From: Bacteroidota bacterium
GTDB lineage: Bacteria; Bacteroidota; Bacteroidia; Sphingobacteriales; Sphingobacteriaceae
Assembly (NCBI GenBank): GCA_016868395.1
Contig: VGGW01000002.1
Coordinates: 1-41,309 of the forward strand
Length of the DNA: 41,309 nt
Direction: 5' to 3'
Shown here: in pieces, positions 18,196 through 28,063 of the stretch
How positions within the stretch are numbered: position 1 is the first letter of the stretch
How the letters are laid out: every line of letters starts with the position of its first letter
Position numbers and translations under genes: made by a program
Notes under the pieces: generated by a model
Told to the model about the DNA's origin: nothing
Database searches by the model: none
Seen by the model: only the letters and a program-made list of their open reading frames with translations

Positions 18196-19059
18196 ATGAG
18201 AAAATCAATTTACACCTCAATTTTTTTCATATTCTACCTATTTTCCCTTTCTTCCTGCGTGGTCATGTCGACCAGGAAGTATAATAATCTAATTTTTCAA
18301 AAAGACTCAATTTCTTTAGGTTGGGAGAATGCAAGGATAAAAATTAATTCCTTAGAGGAATTAATCTCCAAACTAAGGTCTGATAGTACCAAGCTTGAAG
18401 GAAAAATTACTGATTTGGAATCAAAAATTAAGGTTCTGGAGAATACTTTTACAGCACTCAGATCAAACTCTACCTCTGAGATCAGGAAATTGGAATCTGA
18501 TCTTAAAAATTTAGAATCTGATCTCAAAAAGCGCGAATTAAAATTAAAGGAAGTTGAAGATATTCTTCGTAAACGCGATGAAGCAACTAACGCTCTAAAA
18601 AATAAACTGCAAAAAGCCTTGTTGGGCTTTCAACAAAGTGGCTTAACTGTTGATATCCGTGATGGTAAAGTTTATGTTTCCTTAACGGATAAATTATTAT
18701 TCAGTAGTGGCAGCATTATTATTGATGATAAAGGAAAACTAGCTTTGCGTGAACTTGCAAAAATCCTCAAAACCCAACCGGAGATTAATATTTCTGTGGA
18801 AGGGCATACCGATAATCAACGGGTTGTTAATTTGGGTCAGATTAAGGATAATTGGGATTTGAGTGTTTTACGTGCCACATCGGTAGTTAGATTCTTGACA
18901 GAAATTGAGAAAATTGAAAACAACAGAATAACTGCAACAGGGAAGGGAGAAAATCAACCACTTGAGCAGAATTCAAATCCTGAAGCCAGAAGCCGTAACA
19001 GACGAATTGAGATTGTACTTTCACCTAAACTTGATGAATTGTATAATCTTATCAAGTAA
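18196..19059 (+). CDS. OmpA family lipoprotein with coiled-coil region
   Basis: Lipobox 'SLSSC', heptad-rich region, and OmpA-C motifs 'ISVEGHTDNQRV' and 'NPEARSRNRRIEIVLSP'. Confidence 0.92.
   Translation: MRKSIYTSIFFIFYLFSLSSCVVMSTRKYNNLIFQKDSISLGWENARIKINSLEELISKLRSDSTKLEGKITDLESKIKVLENTFTALRSNSTSEIRKLESDLKNLESDLKKRELKLKEVEDILRKRDEATNALKNKLQKALLGFQQSGLTVDIRDGKVYVSLTDKLLFSSGSIIIDDKGKLALRELAKILKTQPEINISVEGHTDNQRVVNLGQIKDNWDLSVLRATSVVRFLTEIEKIENNRITATGKGENQPLEQNSNPEARSRNRRIEIVLSPKLDELYNLIK
18490..18531 (+). repeat. Two tandem 21-bp copies encoding LESDLKN/LESDLKK in the OmpA-family coiled coil
   Basis: ttggaatctgatcttaaaaat / ttagaatctgatctcaaaaag. Confidence 0.8.
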
Positions 19060-19115
19060 GATGTGCTACAATTTTGAGGATAGATCGTACAGGTAAAACT
19101 TGAGAGAGCTACACA

Positions 19116-19664
19116 TTAAAAAGGACTATCGAGGTCTTTGAATGCTGGTAATATCTTGTCTTTTTCTGAAAGGATGATTTCTTGAGAAGATTTGCCCCAA
19201 TTAATTTTCAGGTCAGAGTCATTCCAAACCACCCCAAATTCAGAATTCTTATCATAAAAATTCGTCACTTTATAGGTGAAGATGGTGTTGTCATCAAGAG
19301 TTAAAAATCCATGTAAAAAACCCGGGGGCACCCAAAGCATGAGACGATTTTCTTCGGATAGTTCAATTTCAACATGTTGGCCATAAGTGCCGGATGTTTT
19401 ACGGATATCTACTGCCACATCAATTACCCTGCCCTTAATTACTCTCACCAATTTGCCCTGAGCGAATGGATCAGATTGAGCGTGAAGTCCTCTTAATGTT
19501 CCTTTTTGTGAGAGAGATTGATTATCCTGCACAAAATTGGCATGAATTCCTGCTTTATCGAAAGCATCTTTATTGTAACTTTCGTAAAAGTAACCCCGAT
19601 CATCTTTCCAAATTTTCGGTTCTATAATCAGCAGGTCCTTTATTTTGGTTTCTATAAAATTCAT
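19116..19664 (-). CDS. rfbC: dTDP-4-dehydrorhamnose 3,5-epimerase
   Basis: 'DDRGYFYESYNKDAFDKAGI..FVQDNQSLSQKGTLRGLHAQSDPFAQGKLVRVIKGRVIDVAVDIRKTS' and 'LWVPPGFLHGF'. Confidence 0.96.
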   Translation of the reverse strand: MNFIETKIKDLLIIEPKIWKDDRGYFYESYNKDAFDKAGIHANFVQDNQSLSQKGTLRGLHAQSDPFAQGKLVRVIKGRVIDVAVDIRKTSGTYGQHVEIELSEENRLMLWVPPGFLHGFLTLDDNTIFTYKVTNFYDKNSEFGVVWNDSDLKINWGKSSQEIILSEKDKILPAFKDLDSPF

Positions 19665-19969
19665 TCGGTCTCAATATATTCCATTGATGTAGTAAACACT
19701 ACAAATTTATTCAGGAATTGATCCGGTACATGATTCATCTGATTGTTTCCATAACAGGATAGGTATTCCCTATAATTTTCATTTGAATCAGCAATGTACT
19801 GAATACAGTAGGTCAATCCTTCATTTGGTGAGTCTAATACCTTTAGAACACGATAGGAAATAAAATAGCCGGTACCCATTACTTGCACCAAGTATTCTTG
19901 TTTCAGCCAGTTCAGCCATGCTTCGTGGATTTCTTCTTCCAGAATAATCGTGACGTTATACAAGATCAT
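19661..19969 (-). CDS. DUF4286 family protein
   Basis: 'MILYNVTIILEEEIHEAWLNWLKQEYLVQVMGTGYF'. Overlaps rfbC by 4 bp. Confidence 0.85.
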   Translation of the reverse strand: MILYNVTIILEEEIHEAWLNWLKQEYLVQVMGTGYFISYRVLKVLDSPNEGLTYCIQYIADSNENYREYLSCYGNNQMNHVPDQFLNKFVVFTTSMEYIETE

Positions 19970-20014
19970 TTTGCGAAGATAGGAATTGACTTATTATAAA
20001 TTAAAAGAAAATAC

Positions 20015-21820
20015 TCAACCCAGCTTATCGCCCCTGAGCTGGCGAAAGCGCTTTCTTGCTTCAATAATGTATAAGCTGCCGGAATAATCATTGATTATTC
20101 TTTGATACAATTCAATTGCCTTTTCGGCTTGGTTCAGTTTGTTCTCGTAAATATCAGCAAGCATGAAAAGCGCATCGTCACCCCAAAGATCAGAGCTGTA
20201 ATTGTCTATAATGAACTGCAATTGAATAATAGCCTGATCCAGATTATTTGAATTTAGGTATATCTTAGACTTAGCCATTAAAATATCATCAACTAGCGAG
20301 GTTGAAGGGAATAGTAGATGGATACTGTCTAAGATCGCTAAAGCAGTTTCTGACTGGTTCTTAAAAATGTTTAATTCTGCTTCTGAAAACTTTTTCAGTG
20401 CTAGTGTATCATTTTCATTTTGCAAGTTATCAGAGATGAGTAAGCTCAGATTAAGCGCGTCATTTGCAATTAATTGAGAAGTTGAACTTTTCAGCACATC
20501 AAGTTGTGCCTTGGCCCAAAGAAATTCACCCTGATAATATGCTAATTTTGCATTTTTAAATCTGGCTTCCTGTCCAAAAACCTCGTTAGGAAATGACTTT
20601 TCAACCTGCCCATAAATTAATGCTGCTTCCCAAAGCTCTCCGGATAGAATATAAACATCACCAAGTTCCAATTTAGTTTGTGCAGCCATAATGGGTGTTA
20701 TTCCGGGTAACTCGATTAGCTTTTGGAGCTGAACTATTGCCTCGGATGGCTTTTTTAAAAAAAAGGCCTGAAGATTTGCCAATTGTCTAATTGCAAAGGC
20801 AGTTCCCGAACTTCGGCCATATTCACTCAACAAGGATATATAATCGTTCTCAAGAGAAAGGAGGTCTGAGGCACTTAACTTTCCGCTGGTTAATTGTTTG
20901 CTTTTTAAATTTAGTAGATCAATCTTTGCTGGAATGTAATACCTGCTTTTTTCCCCTTTTGTGACAAGATAATCTAAGGCTTCAATAGCCTGTTCATATG
21001 CCTGGTTTGCCACGAATAATCTTGAAAGATCAAATACTCTCCCGCCATCTTCTTTCAATCTACGATCCAGAGAGAGGATTTGTCTTAAGGCCATATCAAA
21101 ATCTTTTTGCTGAATATATTGCCAGGAAAGCAATTCAGTATAAGCAACATGTTGAGGATCTTTTTGTAATCTACGAAGAATAGCAGTTTTTAGCAGATCA
21201 AAATCTTCTTTACCTTCCAAGATGTTTCCCATCACACTTTGTGCTTGTGGTAAAGCCTCCGGGTTAGAACTCAACAGCAACAGGTACTCTTGAATAAGCA
21301 TTGGCTTGTCTTTACGATACCTATATAAACTCAACAAGTCGTAAATAAAAGATTTTTCATCATTGAGTAACTTTCGGCCGTTTAAGAAGGTTTTAATGGA
21401 GAAATCATAGGCCTCTGCCCTATAAAAGGTTATCGCCAAATCTTTGATTGCAAACTCGTTTGCCGGCATATTTTTTATCAGGTTATTATAGAGAGCATCT
21501 GATTTCTCTTGTTCTCCACGTTCCTGAAATATCCGCCCAAGATCAACAGCGTAATTATAATTTTCGGGATTATTTTTTTGCAGTGTACGAGCCAGCTTTT
21601 CCGCTTCATCAAACTTTTTTAACCTCAGCAGACAGCTAAAATAAGGGTCATAATAACTGGAATTTTTTGTCCTGTTAAATAGTTTTTCATAGAGGATGGC
21701 AGCTTTTTCATAGTCTCCGGACTGAAAATATTGGACAGCAATTGATTCATCTGAATTTAACTGTGCAATAACTTCTGAAGTTGTAGAAATGATTAAAAAA
21801 AAGAGCAGAATCTTTTTCAT
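20015..21820 (-). CDS. TPR-repeat protein with signal peptide
   Basis: Signal peptide MKKILLFFLIISTTSEVIAQ. Multiple TPR-like helices ('YFQSGDYEKAAILYEKLF', 'ALFMLADIYENKLNQAEKAIELYQRIINDYSGS'). Confidence 0.88.
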   Translation of the reverse strand: MKKILLFFLIISTTSEVIAQLNSDESIAVQYFQSGDYEKAAILYEKLFNRTKNSSYYDPYFSCLLRLKKFDEAEKLARTLQKNNPENYNYAVDLGRIFQERGEQEKSDALYNNLIKNMPANEFAIKDLAITFYRAEAYDFSIKTFLNGRKLLNDEKSFIYDLLSLYRYRKDKPMLIQEYLLLLSSNPEALPQAQSVMGNILEGKEDFDLLKTAILRRLQKDPQHVAYTELLSWQYIQQKDFDMALRQILSLDRRLKEDGGRVFDLSRLFVANQAYEQAIEALDYLVTKGEKSRYYIPAKIDLLNLKSKQLTSGKLSASDLLSLENDYISLLSEYGRSSGTAFAIRQLANLQAFFLKKPSEAIVQLQKLIELPGITPIMAAQTKLELGDVYILSGELWEAALIYGQVEKSFPNEVFGQEARFKNAKLAYYQGEFLWAKAQLDVLKSSTSQLIANDALNLSLLISDNLQNENDTLALKKFSEAELNIFKNQSETALAILDSIHLLFPSTSLVDDILMAKSKIYLNSNNLDQAIIQLQFIIDNYSSDLWGDDALFMLADIYENKLNQAEKAIELYQRIINDYSGSLYIIEARKRFRQLRGDKLG

Positions 21821-22105
21821 TAAACCCGATTTACCAGTAATTTATGTATTGCATCAATATAAGTATTTAGCAGAACTTTATTTTAATGATTCTCTAAAAG
21901 TTCGTTTTATTCGGTAAAATGGGGTATAAAAATCTCTTGTAGTTTAAATGTTACGATTGTTGTCTCGAACTTAATAATGTATTTATTAATTTAACAGATA
22001 AGTTTAAAGATAAGCCTATTGCTTTTTTCTATGAAGCAAGAGGGGGAACATAAGCGGCCAATTGTATATTTTTTGTTTTTAACTTCGGACAAAATCTTTT
22101 TTATA

Positions 22106-23992
22106 ATGCCAAGATTTAATTTTTTTTTCTTGATTTTTTTTCTTTGCTGCTTACTTTCCTGCAATATGGAAAAGGCGACAAAGCAAATACCAATAGAAAA
22201 TTTTTTCATTGTCCCAATTAATACCTCCTATCTAATCTCACCTGATGGAAAGTATATTTCCTATCTAAAGCCAGATAATAATAAAATACATATTTATGTA
22301 GAAACTATTGATGGGAAAACTACAACGCAACTTACCTGTGATTCTAATCGTAGCATTTCAAATTATTTTTGGGCAAGCAATGATGAAATACTTTATTTGA
22401 AGGGCGCTTCTGAAAACATGGATCCGGGCTTATTTGCCGTTAAAATTGATGGAGATAACAAGCGCGAATTAGTCTCTTTTCCAAATACTAGAATCAGGAT
22501 GATTTCTTCAGGGCCTCTGCATGATGGGCAGGTATTACTTTCTTTGAATAGACGTGATTCAACAGTTTTTGATGCCTACAGGCTGAATATACAAACTGGG
22601 AAATTATCCCTCGTTTTACAGAATCCGGGGAATATTACAAAATGGTACTCTGATCCGCTTGGTAAACTAAGAATGGCTGTTGCCAGCGATGGAGTAAATG
22701 AAACCCTATTATATCGGGATCAGGAGAACCAGGAGTTCAAGATTATTTTAACGAATAATTTCAAGACAAGTATTGCTCCGGTCGCGTTCAGCATTGACAA
22801 CAATTGTATTTATGCTTTATCGAACAAAAATCGTGATAAAATGGCCTTGGTTGAATTGGATTGTGTGAGTGGTAAAGAGCATCGTGTGATCTACAGTAAT
22901 CCTAAAGTGGATGTTTCTGAGGCTATTTACTCGGTTAACAAGGGTAAACTGATTTATGCGGGTTTTGAAACATGGAAAAAGGAAAGACATTATTTGGATG
23001 ATTCATTTAAAATAATTTTCAAAAAGCTCGAAGCCTTATTGCCAAACACTGAACTTGTCATAGCCAGTTCAGACTCATTAGAAAGAAAGTTTATTGTAAG
23101 AACTTACACGGATCGCAATCCCGGATCATTCTATTTGTATTCAATTGACGATCAAAAGCTTGTCAAGTTGAGTGATGTAAACTCATCTCTGAAAGTTGAA
23201 AATATGGCAGAAATGAAGCCTGTCAGTTTTAAATCAAGGGATGGGCTAACCGTAAACGGGTATTTGACTCTTCCGATGGGTATGCCTGTAAGCGACCTTC
23301 CTGTGGTGGTTATGCCACACGGTGGGCCTGATGCCCGGAATAGTTGGGGTTATAATCCTGAGGTTCAATTTCTTGCAAGTAGGGGATATGCTGTATTTCA
23401 AGTAAATTTCAGAGGATCAAAAGGTTATGGGAAAAATTTTTGGATAGCAGGGTTCAAGGAATGGGGCGGGAAGATGCAAGATGATATTACGGATGGTGTA
23501 CGGTGGCTCATATCACAAAAAATTGCAGACCCCAATCGTATTGCAATTTATGGGTTCAGCTTTGGCGGTTTTTCTGCCCTTCATGGTCTGATTTCAATGC
23601 CCGAATTGTATAAATGTGGAGCCTCTTATTCAGGGTTTACTAATTTATTCACCTATTTTAAGGACATACCTCCTTATTTCAGGCCTTATTTGCAAATGTA
23701 TTTTGAAACTGTTGGTAATCCGGAAACCGATGCAGATTATTTCAGGGCAGTTTCGCCAATTTTTCATACGGATAAAATTAAGGTTCCGGTTCTCATTGCA
23801 CAAGGTGCCAGAGATCCCAGAGTCAATGTGAATGAGACCCATCAGTTTGTTAAAGAGTTAAAAAATAATAAAGTGCCTGTTACTTATATTTTCAAGGAAA
23901 GAGAGGGGCATGTATTCAGAAACAATGAGAACCGGCTTGAATTTTACAAGAAGCTCGAAGTTTTTCTTGATCAGAATTTAAGCAGGGAATAG
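22106..23992 (+). CDS. S9 family (prolyl oligopeptidase/dipeptidyl aminopeptidase-type) serine peptidase, predicted lipoprotein
   Basis: Catalytic 'IYGFSFGGFSAL' (GxSxGG), 'QGARDPRVNVNE' and 'EREGHVF'. N-terminal TolB-like propeller. ATG at 22106 gives signal 'FFLCCLLSCN'; the ORF-track start is 22019. Confidence 0.92.
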   Translation: MPRFNFFFLIFFLCCLLSCNMEKATKQIPIENFFIVPINTSYLISPDGKYISYLKPDNNKIHIYVETIDGKTTTQLTCDSNRSISNYFWASNDEILYLKGASENMDPGLFAVKIDGDNKRELVSFPNTRIRMISSGPLHDGQVLLSLNRRDSTVFDAYRLNIQTGKLSLVLQNPGNITKWYSDPLGKLRMAVASDGVNETLLYRDQENQEFKIILTNNFKTSIAPVAFSIDNNCIYALSNKNRDKMALVELDCVSGKEHRVIYSNPKVDVSEAIYSVNKGKLIYAGFETWKKERHYLDDSFKIIFKKLEALLPNTELVIASSDSLERKFIVRTYTDRNPGSFYLYSIDDQKLVKLSDVNSSLKVENMAEMKPVSFKSRDGLTVNGYLTLPMGMPVSDLPVVVMPHGGPDARNSWGYNPEVQFLASRGYAVFQVNFRGSKGYGKNFWIAGFKEWGGKMQDDITDGVRWLISQKIADPNRIAIYGFSFGGFSALHGLISMPELYKCGASYSGFTNLFTYFKDIPPYFRPYLQMYFETVGNPETDADYFRAVSPIFHTDKIKVPVLIAQGARDPRVNVNETHQFVKELKNNKVPVTYIFKEREGHVFRNNENRLEFYKKLEVFLDQNLSRE

Positions 23993-23996
23993 TCGG

Positions 23997-25670
23997 ATGC
24001 AGGAGTATCAATATCTTTATCGTAAAAATTTCACCCTTGTCCTTGTTTTTTTATTAGTCATTACCTCGGCAATGGCAGGAGCTTTAATTCTTGGCTATAA
24101 TTTAACATCAAGATATGTTGAAAACGAATTTGCCTCGCAAAAGATTGATGTACTGGAAGAAACTATTAACCCATACAATGAATTTTTTCAAAATAAAATT
24201 CCTCAAATATCCTTCTATCAAGGTTATTTAGATTCCTCTCAGGCAATAAAATACATTGATACAATTTTAAAAAAGTTCCAATTCGTAGATCGGGTTATTT
24301 TTTATGATTCTGAAATCAGTAATTACAAAATTCCGAATGGGATCAGTGTTAATAATCTCTCAATCGGTCCGAAGGCTGTATATCAGTTTGGAAGAAATCT
24401 TTCTAAAGATTCGATTATACTATATAAAAGCGATCGACCGGATTCAGTTTTTATTATAAAGACAGGAGATGAATTCAATAAAATGGCCGTAAAGTTCGGC
24501 GGTTTTATCGAACTGGCAGATACTACTCAGGCCATACAAGATGATGATCGTTTTAATGTTTTTTATGGTATCAGATCGAACAGGATTACTTTCATGAATA
24601 TTCCAAGACGCGAAGAAATCAAGATTTATAAAGATCTGATGTTTAAAAGTGAACGAAGGTCTCCGGTTTATGAAATGGATATGCTGACTTTTTATTTAAA
24701 TCCATTAAAGTTGGCAATTATGAATAACCATCCTGACTTGTACCAATCAATTAGTATTAAGCCCCTTGTTTATGAATCGATTGAAAATGATTCAGGATAT
24801 ATGGAAAATGATCTTCCCTTGTACGGGCCTTTTTCAGACTATAAATTATTCTTCAGTTCCGATAAAGGATTTATTAGAAATAAAATTAATTCACGGTTTA
24901 TGCCAATTGCCGGGGGTTTATTTATCATCTATTTCACTCTTTTATTTATCGGGTATTTGATTTTCAGAAACTTAAATATCAACAGTAAACTGTTTAAGTT
25001 ACAATATGATTTTATCAATAATTTGACACATGAATTTAAAACTCCGGTTAGTGTAATTAAGATTGCGGGTAATAATATACGGAGTGCATCAAATCTCTCA
25101 GATCGTGAAAGACTCCATTATGGCAAAATACTTGATGAAGAGGCAGATAAACTAAATGATCTGATGAATAGATTATTGTCTTTTGCCCAAATTGAGAATA
25201 AAGCAATAAAATTAAAGCCCGAAAGTATTAATCTGGAGATTTTTTGTCAGAATATGGTGGATAGTTATCAGCTCAAATATCCCGCATTTGATATTGAATA
25301 TAATATCCAAAACGTAGAATATTTTAATTCAGATCCGGTCCTTTTGGGAAGTATCTTTCAGAATCTGATTGATAATGCATATAAGTATTCCAACCCGGAA
25401 AATAGGAAGTTGAGAATTAACATATACAAAATAAAAAATCGTATTGTTTTTAAGTTTGAAGATCAGGGAATTGGTATTCCTGAGAAAGATTTCAAGAATA
25501 TTTTTAAAAAGTTTTTTAGGGTACAAAATCAATATAATCAGCAAGGGAGTGTTGGATTAGGTTTGGCATTTTGTGCAGAACTGATTAAATTTATGGGTGG
25601 AACAATTACAATAAAAAGTGTGGAGGGAAAGGGTAGCGAGTTTAGAATTGAATTGCCTTACGAAACGTAA
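23997..25670 (+). CDS. Sensor histidine kinase, two TM segments, periplasmic sensor domain, no obvious HAMP
   Basis: H box 'NNLTHEFKTPVSVIK', N box 'QNLIDNAYKYSNPENR', G boxes 'FEDQGIGIPEKDF' and 'GSVGLGLAFCAELIKFMGG'. Confidence 0.94.
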   Translation: MQEYQYLYRKNFTLVLVFLLVITSAMAGALILGYNLTSRYVENEFASQKIDVLEETINPYNEFFQNKIPQISFYQGYLDSSQAIKYIDTILKKFQFVDRVIFYDSEISNYKIPNGISVNNLSIGPKAVYQFGRNLSKDSIILYKSDRPDSVFIIKTGDEFNKMAVKFGGFIELADTTQAIQDDDRFNVFYGIRSNRITFMNIPRREEIKIYKDLMFKSERRSPVYEMDMLTFYLNPLKLAIMNNHPDLYQSISIKPLVYESIENDSGYMENDLPLYGPFSDYKLFFSSDKGFIRNKINSRFMPIAGGLFIIYFTLLFIGYLIFRNLNINSKLFKLQYDFINNLTHEFKTPVSVIKIAGNNIRSASNLSDRERLHYGKILDEEADKLNDLMNRLLSFAQIENKAIKLKPESINLEIFCQNMVDSYQLKYPAFDIEYNIQNVEYFNSDPVLLGSIFQNLIDNAYKYSNPENRKLRINIYKIKNRIVFKFEDQGIGIPEKDFKNIFKKFFRVQNQYNQQGSVGLGLAFCAELIKFMGGTITIKSVEGKGSEFRIELPYET

Positions 25671-25672
25671 TT

Positions 25673-26362
25673 ATGGGGAAAGAAATCAAAATTGCAGTAA
25701 TTGAAGATGATGAAAATCTTCGGTTTTTAGTGGTACATCGGCTTCAAGCTGAAGGATATAAAGTGGTTGAGGCGGCAGACGGGCAGCTTGCTGAGGAGTT
25801 GATCATGAATGAAAAACCTGACATTGTTCTGCTTGATTGGATGTTGCCCACAAAGCAGGGTTCTGAGGTATGCCAGAATGTTCGTAAACTGGGTTTTGAT
25901 AATTTGATCATTATGCTGACAGCTAAGGCACAGGACATTGATAAAATTGATGCTTATAATTTTGGTGTTTCGGATTATGTGACCAAACCTTTTAATATGG
26001 ATGTACTCGTTGCATTAATTGAAAATAAGGTCAAGTTTTTCATTAATAATGAAAAAACAGAAGTTTATAAATTTGGGAATATGGAACACCACCCCAATAC
26101 CCATTCTCTACTGCGCGAAGGGAAAAAAATAGAGTTAACCATACTTGAGAACCGAATATTATTATATTTCTTAAAGAATGCAAATAGCGTTATTAATCGG
26201 GATGATTTAATGATGGTGGTTTGGGGTTATAATTCTAATGTCAATACACGTACGCTGGATATGCATATTGTTCGTTTAAGGAAGAAGATTGAAAGTAATC
26301 CCGACAGACCTCATTTTATGCAGACTGTGCGTGGTGTTGGTTATAAATTCATTATTGATTAA
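25673..26362 (+). CDS. OmpR/PhoB-family response regulator
   Basis: Receiver 'VIEDDENLRFLV..DIVLLDWMLPTKQG..IIMLTAKAQ..DYVTKPF' and winged helix 'RTLDMHIVRLRKKIESNPDRPHFMQTVRGVGYKF'. Confidence 0.96.
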   Translation: MGKEIKIAVIEDDENLRFLVVHRLQAEGYKVVEAADGQLAEELIMNEKPDIVLLDWMLPTKQGSEVCQNVRKLGFDNLIIMLTAKAQDIDKIDAYNFGVSDYVTKPFNMDVLVALIENKVKFFINNEKTEVYKFGNMEHHPNTHSLLREGKKIELTILENRILLYFLKNANSVINRDDLMMVVWGYNSNVNTRTLDMHIVRLRKKIESNPDRPHFMQTVRGVGYKFIID

Positions 26363-26392
26363 AATTAGATTCCCGCACATCATATTAGGAAC

Positions 26393-27052
26393 TTAAAGTT
26401 TATTCAGCATTCTCTGAAATCGCTCGCGCCATTCTGATGTCAATGCTTCGAGCCCGCTCAGGCGCTCTAGCCATTCTTTGTTCTCAAAGTCGTGATACCT
26501 GACAAAATTTACATCCATAACGGATATCTTTTCGGGATGAGAACTTATCGGAATCAACCTGTCGTTCTTGTTTACCAAGCCTGTTTTTATTGTCCTTAAA
26601 TAATATCCTGTAAGCCCCGTTTCCTGTAAATGAATAGGAAATTGTTTGTAATTATGTCTGATTCCAATCATATAACAGGGCCCCCGTGGTTCAGAGACCT
26701 CAACAATTGCCTCACCTAATTGATAACGGTCTCCGATATAAATGTTTTCTTCATTTGCATTTTCACCACTAAGCGTAAGGTTTTCACCAAAGGCTGCAGC
26801 ATCCAAATTAATATTAAGTTCTGACTTCCATTTTTTAAAATGATCTGAATTATAGCAGCATATGGCTTTGTCATTACCACCATGATGTTTGGTGTCAACA
26901 ACAATATCACCTTCAAAGCCATACATCCCCAATTCGATGCTATCACCGGATATGGCTTGTTTTCTGAATGCCGAATGTGCCTGCTGGTGATCAGAAATCA
27001 ACAATTCGGGTTTCCCAAGGATATTAATCGATAAAATATTGATATTTTTCAC
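26393..27052 (-). CDS. MOSC domain-containing protein
   Basis: 'DTKHHGGNDKAICCYNSDHF', 'FGENLTLSGENANEENIYIGDRYQLGEAIVEVSEPRGPC'. Confidence 0.92.
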   Translation of the reverse strand: MKNINILSINILGKPELLISDHQQAHSAFRKQAISGDSIELGMYGFEGDIVVDTKHHGGNDKAICCYNSDHFKKWKSELNINLDAAAFGENLTLSGENANEENIYIGDRYQLGEAIVEVSEPRGPCYMIGIRHNYKQFPIHLQETGLTGYYLRTIKTGLVNKNDRLIPISSHPEKISVMDVNFVRYHDFENKEWLERLSGLEALTSEWRERFQRMLNKL

Positions 27053-27164
27053 TCGTCAAGTTTTGGTGTATTAATTGTTTTAACTAGTCTAAGGGCTTTA
27101 TCTGTTAGAACGATTAAATCCTAATAATTATCCCTGAACCAGATTTGTAAAAAATCATGATGGC

Positions 27165-28043
27165 TCATAAAATCAGGAAGTTACAAATCAGCAGCAATAT
27201 AAATTGTAGAATCATGGTACCATCCAGAAATAATAAATAGTAATACTCATCTTTTTTCCACTTTGATCTATAAATTAGCCATCCCGTTAAAATTATGCTT
27301 AAACATAATCCAAAAAAGTTAGAATCAAACTGCTGAGTGAATAGAACCAGCAAAGAAAGGCAGCTTACAAGCATCCCCAGACTTATGATTAGTGCCCATC
27401 TTTCTCCAAAAAGAAGGGGTATCGTTTTCAACTCATAAAGCTTATCCTGATAAATATCGCGGATGTCGAAGGGCACCGTTATGGCTGCAATAAAAAGGAA
27501 GCGTTTGGTAAGCAATAGCAAGGTGTCATTGAGTGAAGTAGAAATTAGTTGCTTATTTTCCATTTCAAGAATTGGAAGCAATACGCAGCTCAGTGACCAA
27601 ACGGAAGCGATTAAGAATAGTTTAAGTCCGGGGATGTTTCTCAACCCGAATTTTTTTTCTTGAATACTGAATAATGGAATGGAATAGGCCACTGATATCA
27701 AGGCAAGGCATATGAGCAGAATCATTGCAGTTGTACTCAGAAATAAACTGAGTGGAATTATTGAAAGGGTCGAGATGATACTTATGGTAATCATCAGGCG
27801 ATGGTGTGAAAATATCCACCTGATCCGTGCTGAAGACGAACTGTTCGGGTTTTTAGGTTTATACAGCAGTATGCTGAAGTTATAAACGCCTAGGGTTGAG
27901 CTGAATAAGATTCCTAGAACAAAGATCTCAGGTTCGATTTTTAGTAATTGGTAGGTTACTAAACCTTGAGCTACTGCACAAATTGCAATAAATACATTGC
28001 TATACAAAAGGAGGTCGATACTCTGCCTAAGGTATTTGTTCAT
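27165..28043 (-). CDS. UbiA-like polytopic membrane protein, possible prenyltransferase homologue with degenerate first motif
   Basis: Multi-TM. 'VPFDIRDIYQDKLYELKTIPLLFGERWA' resembles the second UbiA Asp motif. The first-motif region reads 'GVYNFSILLYKPKNPN'. Confidence 0.7.
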   Translation of the reverse strand: MNKYLRQSIDLLLYSNVFIAICAVAQGLVTYQLLKIEPEIFVLGILFSSTLGVYNFSILLYKPKNPNSSSSARIRWIFSHHRLMITISIISTLSIIPLSLFLSTTAMILLICLALISVAYSIPLFSIQEKKFGLRNIPGLKLFLIASVWSLSCVLLPILEMENKQLISTSLNDTLLLLTKRFLFIAAITVPFDIRDIYQDKLYELKTIPLLFGERWALIISLGMLVSCLSLLVLFTQQFDSNFFGLCLSIILTGWLIYRSKWKKDEYYYLLFLDGTMILQFILLLICNFLIL

Positions 28044-28063
28044 CGAAAGAATCAGCGATTGTC

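Noticed and set aside
18490-18531. 21-bp tandem duplication in the OmpA-family gene as a phase-variation repeat
   Set aside because: It is in frame (multiple of 3), only two diverged copies, and simply extends a coiled-coil heptad region.
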